Source: a virus. Taken from it: a stretch of DNA of 53,495 nucleotides. The position numbers and the translations under genes were made by a program. Shown here piece by piece: positions 47,400 to 53,495 of the stretch. The notes beneath the pieces were generated by a model. It worked only from the letters and a program-made list of their open reading frames with translations, searched no databases and was not told the origin of the DNA. Positions within the stretch are counted from its first letter, which is position 1. Every line of letters begins with the position of its first letter. The stretch spans positions 1 to 53,495 of the IMG/VR virus record IMGVR_UViG_3300025137_000055; one strand, given 5' to 3'.

Positions 47400-48140
47400 T
47401 TATTTAGAACCTTTCACTATATTCTTGTCACCAGTCTCATTATCGTTGTGACGTTTTTTAGATTTCTTATAAGACTTTTCTGCCTTATTTATTGATGCAA
47501 CAGAATCAGCTTCATCACCAACAACTTCAGGATTATCCGCATCATGCATTTTTGCAAATTCTTTAGACTTAGGAGATTCCTTGTCCATGATACCTTCAGG
47601 TTTTGAAGCAGAATCGGGAACTTGTTTAGGTTTTGCAGCTTCTACAATTTGATCCCACATAGCATCAAAAGATTCTTTGATTTTTGATATCTCAGCTTTC
47701 TTGTCCGCAGTCTTAGGATTTTTCTTCATATCAGAACCACCATCTACTTCAGGTTCCTTGTCAGTATCAACCGGAGATTCCTCATCATCTTCCTTCTCAG
47801 CTTCAGTCTCGCCATCATCTTCCTTACCTTTCTTCTTAGGTGGGAAGGGTTTCTTTTTGTCGTCTTTTTCTGCTTCGGTATCATCTACAGCTTCATTCTT
47901 CGCGAGTTTCTTACCACCGTCAATTGCATCATCTGTAGCTTTACGCCTTTTATGCAGATACTCGTCAGAAGAGTCAACATCTCCGTCGTTATCGATATCC
48001 TTGTCTTTCCGATCTTTGAACTTTTTATCATTCGCCTTATCATCAACAGGGTCTAGAGTTTTCTTTTCCTCCAGTGCTTCTTCTTGAGAGATCATTGACT
48101 TATATGCCTCTATCGCACCGATTAATTTATTATTTGACAT
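47400..48140 (-). CDS. Highly charged protein with calcium-loop motif, possible head internal protein
   Basis: This 246-residue protein is mostly Lys, Asp and Glu. Near residue 48 it has DIDNDGDVDSSDEYLHKRRK, a dockerin or EF-hand-like loop common in marine T4-like prohead and internal proteins. The C-terminal half has EISKIKESFDAMWDQIVEAA. It is next to the other capsid-targeting candidates. Internal head role inferred. Confidence 0.6.
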   Translation of the reverse strand: MSNNKLIGAIEAYKSMISQEEALEEKKTLDPVDDKANDKKFKDRKDKDIDNDGDVDSSDEYLHKRRKATDDAIDGGKKLAKNEAVDDTEAEKDDKKKPFPPKKKGKEDDGETEAEKEDDEESPVDTDKEPEVDGGSDMKKNPKTADKKAEISKIKESFDAMWDQIVEAAKPKQVPDSASKPEGIMDKESPKSKEFAKMHDADNPEVVGDEADSVASINKAEKSYKKSKKRHNDNETGDKNIVKGSK

Positions 48141-48149
48141 TTTAGCCTC

Positions 48150-48449
48150 TTAGTTTATATTCATTGTTAAAATTTTAAACATTGTACCAATTGCAGCAGT
48201 TGCAACTACATACATAATACCATATAGGATTTTTACTGCACGATGGGATTCGTCAGCTTTACTTTCTAGATTGTCTATTTTTTCAGACATTCTATTAATT
48301 CTTTTATATTGGTTTTGATTAGAAGTCTCTATAGATAGTAATTTTTCCTCAGCTCTAGCCAAGGATATCATTGCATCGGATAGTTTATCTATCTTCTCTT
48401 CAATTCTACTGAGACGATCATCTCTCCAATTTTCTTGTGATTCCGACAT
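48150..48449 (-). CDS. Coiled-coil protein with C-terminal membrane helix (XhlA-like)
   Basis: This 99-residue protein has a long coiled coil (RIEEKIDKLSDAMISLARAE) and a C-terminal membrane helix (YGIMYVVATAAIGTMFKIL). The plan resembles XhlA/hemolysin-type phage proteins linked to lysis. It has its own late promoter 30 bp upstream. Lysis or membrane function possible. Confidence 0.65.
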   Translation of the reverse strand: MSESQENWRDDRLSRIEEKIDKLSDAMISLARAEEKLLSIETSNQNQYKRINRMSEKIDNLESKADESHRAVKILYGIMYVVATAAIGTMFKILTMNIN

Positions 48450-48478
48450 TAATGGACTTTCCCATATTATATTAGTTT

Positions 48479-48486
48479 TATTTATA
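48479..48486 (-). promoter_or_regulatory. T4-type late promoter
   Basis: TATTTATA on the plus strand (TATAAATA on the minus), 30 bp before the coiled-coil gene. Confidence 0.78.
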
Positions 48487-48491
48487 AAAAA

Positions 48492-48755
48492 CTAAAAACC
48501 TGAATTTATCGCTAACGTTCTTAGAACTCTAGCATCGACATTATATTGTTTAGATACGACACCAGCATAATATTCCAGTCCATGACGGCGTCCTTTTTCC
48601 GATTTTTTCCTATCCCAAATATCCTTTAGGATTTTAAGTGCGGCAGAATACTTTTTTTTCTGAATAGTATTTGCCATAACTCTTTTTAGTAACTGTCCGG
48701 TAGGTGCTTCAGTTACAACATCTGAAGAAACATACTCCTTAAAGGATTTCATCAC
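48492..48755 (-). CDS. Small protein with capsid-targeting-like N-terminus
   Basis: This 87-residue protein starts MMKSFKEYVSSDVVTEAPTG, like the T4 head-targeting sequence; the E|A in VTEA could be a maturation cleavage site, though T4 gp21 prefers (I/L)xE. The rest is basic and helical (TIQKKKYSAALKILKDIWDR). It overlaps the next upstream gene by 4 bp. Confidence 0.6.
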   Translation of the reverse strand: MMKSFKEYVSSDVVTEAPTGQLLKRVMANTIQKKKYSAALKILKDIWDRKKSEKGRRHGLEYYAGVVSKQYNVDARVLRTLAINSGF

Positions 48756-49105
48756 TCTACCTTTGCACTAGCACGCCACTGACGACAACTCCAGTACCTA
48801 GCTTTCCACTTAGGGCCTGGATCTGAACAATTATGTCTTGCGCGGAAACTTTTTCTTCTTTCGGGATCATCTCTTTTGATCTCCATATTAGGATCACCAA
48901 AAGATACCTTTACTACATTACCCTTATCGTTCTTTACATACACATAAAACTTCTTAGAACCACCACGTTGAATCTTATTCAACTTGACATTTTCTTTCTT
49001 ACCCTCTTCAGATACATATTCCGCATCCTCAATGACAAGTTCTTCATCTAAGGTAGAACAATCGTCACAACAAGATTCAGATAAGAACTGTGAAAATCTT
49101 TTCAT
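48752..49105 (-). CDS. Conserved protein with SFRARHxC motif, capsid-targeting-like
   Basis: This 117-residue protein begins MKRFSQFLSESCCDDCSTLD and has SFGDPNMEIKRDDPERRKSF and RARHNCSDPGPKWKARYWSC. That conserved module appears in marine T4-like phage structural regions, from memory. Several Cys (SCCDDC, HNC, WSC) may bind zinc. It overlaps the next gene by 4 bp. Probably packaged. Confidence 0.65.
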   Translation of the reverse strand: MKRFSQFLSESCCDDCSTLDEELVIEDAEYVSEEGKKENVKLNKIQRGGSKKFYVYVKNDKGNVVKVSFGDPNMEIKRDDPERRKSFRARHNCSDPGPKWKARYWSCRQWRASAKVE

Positions 49106-49109
49106 GGTA

Positions 49110-50075
49110 TTATCCTTTCATATTCATTGCTTTCTTCATAGAAGGCAATGACTTATTAATCTCATCTTGAAACTTCTTACGTACAGCAGGCTTCTTGAAA
49201 GAATCAAATTTCTTGGCAACTAATTGACAAGCCTTTTGTGGAAACTTCTGAGTCTTACCATCCTGAAAAGTTACAGTACAACCCTTAGGCATATCAACAC
49301 CGCGACGAATCTGCATAATCACATTTTTATCCGCAGCTTTACGATCATCAGAAGTTGCTTTATAATCATCAACATCAGCAGAGTCCTTTTCTGTAGATTT
49401 CTTAGGACGACCATATGAGATTGCTTCTGTTGATATATCTGAGTATGATTCACTCATAAGTTTCTTTGCTTTAACACGATCATGGAACTTAAAAGTATAC
49501 TTCTTATTGTTACCACGTTCTTGTGCTTGTACAATATACCCAGTACCAGTTACTTTGATAATTTTACCAAATACTTTGTCTCCACGTTCAGTCTCATAGA
49601 AATCAATCTCTAAACCTACTCGTGCTTCCTTTTTAGTTTCGGTGCCCATACCTTTACGTGCAAGAGTTCTGTAGTTTTCTTGTAAAACACCTTCATCGAT
49701 TTCTGGTTTTTCGTGAGAGTAACCAAGTTTCTTCATACGTTCATGATCATCTTTAGTCTTAGCGTCATACTCTTTACCAGTCTTAGGATCATACATCTTG
49801 TGAGGTTCGAAAGCCTCTGCCAAAGACCAACCTTTTCTTAGGTATTCCTTTTCTTTGGACTTATCGATTACGATAGTCTTACCACCCTTCTGAACCATAG
49901 AGTCCTTCTTAGGATTTTTCATCTGTCGGGCTTCTTCAACCTCTTCACGAGCAACTAGTTTCCAACCCTGTCTTTTCATTCGGTCAGCAGTCTTACCATC
50001 AACCTTACGAGTGTAAGGTCCTTTCTTCATGGTGTAGTTCTCTGCACCTTCTCTTATCTCTTTAAAAGTTTTCAT
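49110..50075 (-). CDS. Multi-repeat protein with capsid-targeting-like N-terminus
   Basis: This 321-residue basic protein starts MKTFKEIREGAENYTMKKGP. Three short motifs repeat: ADRMKRQGWKLV, EKEYLRKGWSLA and HERMKKLGYSHE. Possible gp21 sites follow the (I/L)xE rule at SLAE|A and VLQE|N. The mid part has GKIIKVTGTGYIVQAQERG, SH3-like. The C-terminus is rich in Lys and Cys. It is the longest candidate for an internal head protein here. Confidence 0.6.
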   Translation of the reverse strand: MKTFKEIREGAENYTMKKGPYTRKVDGKTADRMKRQGWKLVAREEVEEARQMKNPKKDSMVQKGGKTIVIDKSKEKEYLRKGWSLAEAFEPHKMYDPKTGKEYDAKTKDDHERMKKLGYSHEKPEIDEGVLQENYRTLARKGMGTETKKEARVGLEIDFYETERGDKVFGKIIKVTGTGYIVQAQERGNNKKYTFKFHDRVKAKKLMSESYSDISTEAISYGRPKKSTEKDSADVDDYKATSDDRKAADKNVIMQIRRGVDMPKGCTVTFQDGKTQKFPQKACQLVAKKFDSFKKPAVRKKFQDEINKSLPSMKKAMNMKG

Positions 50076-50103
50076 TTTCTAATTCTCTATTGTTAAATTA
50101 ATA

Positions 50104-50214
50104 TCAACCTACTGCAACTGATTCACCGAAGGTATCATCCGCAGCACCATCAAATACTGTTAGTTTAGTTGGTTGTGCAGATAGATCACTTAAATCATAG
50201 ACATAGTTTGCCAT
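50104..50214 (-). CDS. 36-residue orphan propeller-repeat protein
   Basis: ATG 50214 opens 36 codons (MANYVYDLSDLSAQPTKLTV) to TGA at 50104. The sequence is one half-repeat of the FG-GAP-like propeller in the 51978-53495 gene (YVYDISDLSAQPIKLTAFDA there). It looks like a clipped copy of that gene's end. The ribosome site (ACGAGAATAAAA) is weak, so expression is uncertain; it may be a remnant. Confidence 0.5.
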   Translation of the reverse strand: MANYVYDLSDLSAQPTKLTVFDGAADDTFGESVAVG

Positions 50215-50271
50215 TTTTATTCTCGTGTTAAAAAGTTTATAATTATTTGTTAAAAATTAATGAGGGAGGTA

Positions 50272-50281
50272 CCCCCCCCCC
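50272..50281. repeat. C10/G10 homopolymer
   Basis: Ten C on the plus strand (10 G on the coding strand), between the stop at 50293 and the 36-residue ORF. It may vary in length or be hard to sequence. Confidence 0.8.
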
Positions 50282-50292
50282 ATATTTAATTA

Positions 50293-51885
50293 TCACTCAG
50301 GAGCAGAGATAGTTACTGGTCTAGCAAATTTATCTGAGAAAAGTGTAAAGTCATCCATCTTAACAAACAACGTCGAAGGTTCGAAGTATGGAATTGAAGA
50401 ACTATTCAAGTCAGAACTTGTGATATAATCCGCAGAAACAACTTCCACCTGATTTTCATCAATATATTTTACAATACTATATCCTATTTGATGGTGGTCG
50501 CTATGCTGCTGGATCATATTGCTATGAATATCTTCAGCCCAAATAACCATAAAATGATCATCATTTAACCACATAGTTTGAATAGACTCCGAAGAGCTTC
50601 CTAAACTTATTTCATCATTTATACTTGGTCCAGAAAAATTGCTAGGATTTATCCCTAGTTTTCCACCACCTTCTGCACCATTGACTATAATTTCATAGGC
50701 TCCAACACTAATCCAAGTTTTACAATGTTGTTGATCATCATAAAACCGACTATCATCGATCATTGATTTACTAGAAACTGTATTTAATGGTAACCAACAA
50801 AATTGTTCATTGCTGGTGATGTTAGCAGAGGTATTAGATCTTCGACTAGTGGTATGCCAAGTATTGGTAGATTTTTTATATGTGATTACGTAATATTGGT
50901 AAGCTGAAGAAAGCGAATTAACATCATGGTTCCAGCTGCTCGTGTTACTAGCATGTTGTCCCATCAGAACAAAATGAATACTATCACCATCTCGACTATG
51001 AGTGACATTAAACCACCCATTGTTACCCTGAGATTCCCAATTAGCTGGCATATCATAACTACCTCCGCCTTGGATGCCTCTCGCATCACTAAAACCACTT
51101 ATAACTGGAGCATAGGGAGATGACCTAACTCCAATATTGTTTGCATCATAAGCGTCAATTACATAGTGGTCACCTTTAAATTGTGGAAGTCTACCAAAAT
51201 TAGTATGAGAAGACAATCCAGTACCAGTAAGAATATCGGTTACCGTTACAGTTTTATTGACTGGGTCCCAATCAATTTGACTAAAACCGCTGCGATATTG
51301 ACGAGATCCTGATGAAGTAGGAGTAGTTACATACTCGGAATCATAACTAGAATACATTACTATACAATTTTCTTTGACCGAATACATAAATTGTTGATAT
51401 AGACCTCGGCCACGTAAATTTCCATCATAACTACCATACCCATAAGAACCACCTTTAGTTAAAGGTTCACCAACTTGATTATCTATATTAGTTACACTAA
51501 CTGAATTGTCAGATTCATCCATCTCAACAATAAAATGTGTTGAACTCCTGTTACCAGTGAAAATTTTCATATATGCTGTTGTGGAGTTTAACCTTCTCAT
51601 TCTTACATTATGGTTACTATGATGATTATTACTGATATCACTGGTTGATCGTGTAAGACCACCCAAATCAGAAAAGGTTGGAGTAGATGATTTAATATCA
51701 TCAACTTCAAATACATGAGTATGGTAAAAGTTTGGTGAATTCTGGAATCTTATGGAGATAAATTTATTATTATTATTACCCCCAACCCAAACAAAAGCAC
51801 TCCCAGGCGAATTCCATAAGTAGCCTTCAGTTATGCTGTTTGTGTTCCCGCCGTTAAACGGTATATCTACGTCTACAAGTGACAT
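50293..51885 (-). CDS. Beta-rich tail/adhesin protein
   Basis: This 530-residue protein starts MSLVDVDIPFNGGNTNSITE and is rich in Ser, Asn, Tyr, Trp and His, with recurring short blade-like strands (WVGGNNNNKFISIRF, HFVLMGQHAS, HFMVIWAED). A beta-propeller is possible. It has a late promoter 68 bp upstream. It lies beside the FG-GAP-type gene, so it is taken for a virion receptor-binding or fibre part. No enzyme motif seen. Confidence 0.6.
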   Translation of the reverse strand: MSLVDVDIPFNGGNTNSITEGYLWNSPGSAFVWVGGNNNNKFISIRFQNSPNFYHTHVFEVDDIKSSTPTFSDLGGLTRSTSDISNNHHSNHNVRMRRLNSTTAYMKIFTGNRSSTHFIVEMDESDNSVSVTNIDNQVGEPLTKGGSYGYGSYDGNLRGRGLYQQFMYSVKENCIVMYSSYDSEYVTTPTSSGSRQYRSGFSQIDWDPVNKTVTVTDILTGTGLSSHTNFGRLPQFKGDHYVIDAYDANNIGVRSSPYAPVISGFSDARGIQGGGSYDMPANWESQGNNGWFNVTHSRDGDSIHFVLMGQHASNTSSWNHDVNSLSSAYQYYVITYKKSTNTWHTTSRRSNTSANITSNEQFCWLPLNTVSSKSMIDDSRFYDDQQHCKTWISVGAYEIIVNGAEGGGKLGINPSNFSGPSINDEISLGSSSESIQTMWLNDDHFMVIWAEDIHSNMIQQHSDHHQIGYSIVKYIDENQVEVVSADYITSSDLNSSSIPYFEPSTLFVKMDDFTLFSDKFARPVTISAPE

Positions 51886-51952
51886 TTTTTGTCTCCTAAA
51901 AATTAAATTGTTGTTTTTGTTAAATTGTTGTTTTTTTCTTTAATAATAAGTT

Positions 51953-51960
51953 TATTTATA
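51953..51960 (-). promoter_or_regulatory. T4-type late promoter
   Basis: TATTTATA on the plus strand (TATAAATA on the minus), 68 bp before ATG 51885. Confidence 0.7.
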
Positions 51961-51977
51961 CCAAATATTTGTTACAC

Positions 51978-53495
51978 CTAATCATCATACTTACTAGTTG
52001 AGGCAAATGCTGTGTTAGTTGCGACACCTATAGTTAGTGGTGCACTCCAGTCAACAGAAACCGGAGTTGGTGATGGTATTCCTAAAATTGCAACTGAAGA
52101 TCCAAATAAATCATAAGACGACGCATCGAATGCAGTCAACTTAATTGGTTGTGCAGATAAATCACTTATGTCATAAACGTAGGCTGCGCCTCTTCCTCCA
52201 TCTTTTGATCTAGATGATACTAATATTTTATCTGAAGTCACATCAACTGAATAACCAAATTTATCACCCTGTTCGGCATCAAATGGAGTTAACTTAGTTG
52301 GTTGTGCGGTTAAATCATTTGCATCATAGACGTATACTGCTCCAGAAGAAATTTCATCCTCTTCATGACTCGGTGCACCGACAATTATTTTATCTGAAGT
52401 TGCAGAGACAATTTGAGCAAAATTACCATATTCTACAGCATCATCGACAGATGGTGTTAGTATGGTTGGTTGTGCGGATAGATCATTTGCGTCGTATACA
52501 TAAACCGCACCAGTATCAGTTCCCACATCGTCAGAATAACGTGAACCCACAACTATTTTATCTGAAGTTATAGCAACCGAATTACCAAACTGTTGATGAT
52601 CATTTTGGTAATCAGGTGTAATTTTAGTTGGTTGAGAAGATAAATCATTGGCATCAAAGACATAAATCGAGCCTATATTTTGTCCAACTTCTTCCTCTCT
52701 ATGTGCCGCTACAACAATTTTGTCTGAATTTGCAGCAATACCACTTCCTTCTCCAGTGGCTGAAGGACCCCCAAAGTGATCACCAATAACACCATCAAAG
52801 GCAGTTAGTTCTATTGGTTGCGCAGAGAGATCGTTTCTGTCATAAACCCAGACTGCACCAGTAGTTCTATTGATTTGATCCAACCCTACAAGTATTTTAT
52901 CTGAAGTTATAGCAACTGAATTACCCATCTTAACACTACTATCTGCTGACCCACCAGAACCAATGGTGCCCAATGGAGGAACAAGTTTAGTTGGTTGCGC
53001 AGATAAATCGTTAGTATCAAAGACATAGACCGAACCCGACTGATAGAAAGAAGCACTATCCGACTCAGCTGTCACAACAATTTTTTCCGAATCAGCCGCG
53101 ATATGACCACCAAAGTATATCGATTGATCACTTGATGTTGCATCAAATCTTGTTAGTTTAGTTGGTTGCGCAGATGTATTATTCGCATCAAATACATAAA
53201 CCGCACCATTATTAGACGATACCTCGTCGTCGTGAGTTGCACCTACTAAGTAATATCTTGCGGTTAATTCTGATGATGCGTTAGTCGATGTTCCACCACC
53301 AATAGTAGCTCCACCTGTAACAGTAGAACCATCAGCATTATACTTACTGGTTGAGGCAAATGCTGTGTTAGTTGCAACACCAATCGCTAATGGTGCACTC
53401 CAACGAGTCGTTGTTGATGTTCCACCACCAATAGTAGCTCCACCTGTTACGGTAGAACCGTCAGCATTATACTTACTAGTTGAAGCGAATGCGGT
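51978..53495 (-). CDS. Seven-repeat FG-GAP-like propeller tail protein, 5' end outside the window
   Basis: The frame stops at TAG 51978-51980 and stays open to the window edge, so the N-terminus is missing (a GTG at 53075 is not the start). Seven repeats of about 50-60 residues share VYVYDANDLSAQPTKLTP and SDKIxVG; they form one likely seven-bladed propeller of integrin/FG-GAP type. Before it come two copies of STSKYNADGSTVTGGATIGG and part of the spacer SAPLAIGVATNTAFA. The same ATNTAFASTSKY is at the C-terminus. Host or glycan binding is likely. Confidence 0.75.
   Translation of the reverse strand, partial: TAFASTSKYNADGSTVTGGATIGGGTSTTTRWSAPLAIGVATNTAFASTSKYNADGSTVTGGATIGGGTSTNASSELTARYYLVGATHDDEVSSNNGAVYVFDANNTSAQPTKLTRFDATSSDQSIYFGGHIAADSEKIVVTAESDSASFYQSGSVYVFDTNDLSAQPTKLVPPLGTIGSGGSADSSVKMGNSVAITSDKILVGLDQINRTTGAVWVYDRNDLSAQPIELTAFDGVIGDHFGGPSATGEGSGIAANSDKIVVAAHREEEVGQNIGSIYVFDANDLSSQPTKITPDYQNDHQQFGNSVAITSDKIVVGSRYSDDVGTDTGAVYVYDANDLSAQPTILTPSVDDAVEYGNFAQIVSATSDKIIVGAPSHEEDEISSGAVYVYDANDLTAQPTKLTPFDAEQGDKFGYSVDVTSDKILVSSRSKDGGRGAAYVYDISDLSAQPIKLTAFDASSYDLFGSSVAILGIPSPTPVSVDWSAPLTIGVATNTAFASTSKYDD

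Noticed and set aside
47677-48087. 136-codon plus-strand Ser/Phe-rich frame
   Set aside because: Antisense of the Lys/Glu/Asp-rich protein 47400-48140.
52298-52573. Plus-strand His/Leu/Gln-rich frame
   Set aside because: Antisense of propeller repeats in the 51978-53495 gene.

Overview
The window reads as part of a large, low-GC genome of a T4-like (exo-T-even) marine myovirus. On the baseplate side it has recognisable homologues of T4 genes 25, 6, 48, 53, 27, 5, 54, 26, 51 and 29, and also 4, 32, 33, e (lysozyme) and nrdA/nrdB. T4-type late promoters (TATAAATA) precede several structural operons. The spanins and c-type cytochrome point to a Gram-negative host. The phage iscU/iscA products closely resemble gammaproteobacterial ISC proteins and IscU keeps the LPPVK chaperone motif, so an ISC-using, probably gammaproteobacterial, host is a reasonable inference. 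No photosynthesis gene was seen. No integrase, rRNA or CRISPR array was seen.

Layout. 1-7293 (minus): tail and baseplate genes, running from gp25 and gp6 through three structural proteins to a long collagen-like protein that leaves the window. 7368-11668 (plus): an early region of small genes arranged behind four or five near-identical strong sigma70 promoter cassettes; one cassette carries a probable EcoRV-like restriction endonuclease and an adenine methyltransferase. 11665-17340 (minus): a late operon gp48-gp53-gp27-gp5-structural protein that ends, unexpectedly, in iscU-iscA. 17393-21995 (plus): gp4, a possible gp2-like protein, gp54-like, gp26, gp51 and the tape measure gp29. The gp26/gp51 junction has a T8 slippery run and a -1 frame, like the tail-assembly chaperone frameshift of other tailed phages. 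22043-25134 (minus): gp32, gp33 and small regulatory genes.

25218-36552 is accessory and lysis DNA. It holds spanins, an EF-hand membrane protein that may be a holin, a T4-type lysozyme, a staphylococcal-type nuclease, MazG-like and HAD nucleotide enzymes, and a late glycan-type island (several glycosyltransferases, a cytidylyltransferase, a sulfotransferase-like protein, a radical SAM/SPASM enzyme). Next to this island sits a membrane-anchored cytochrome c. 36600-40527 holds small early genes and five tRNAs (Thr, Ala, Asn, Tyr, Ser) around a structured 188-nt spacer. 40538-44462 is the ribonucleotide reductase operon, with a glutaredoxin domain inside NrdA. 44521-50075 holds proteins that share a T4 capsid-targeting-like N-terminus, plus a glycosyltransferase and a methyltransferase. 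50104-53495 holds two tail or adhesin proteins, one a seven-repeat FG-GAP-type propeller, and a 36-residue orphan copy of one propeller repeat.

How it fits together (inference). Early genes are served by near-perfect host-type promoters, all with 17-bp spacers, while virion and lysis genes use TATAAATA. The Fe-S assembly pair is co-transcribed with late baseplate genes and could supply the late radical SAM enzyme. All family calls are made by eye from motifs, with no database search.
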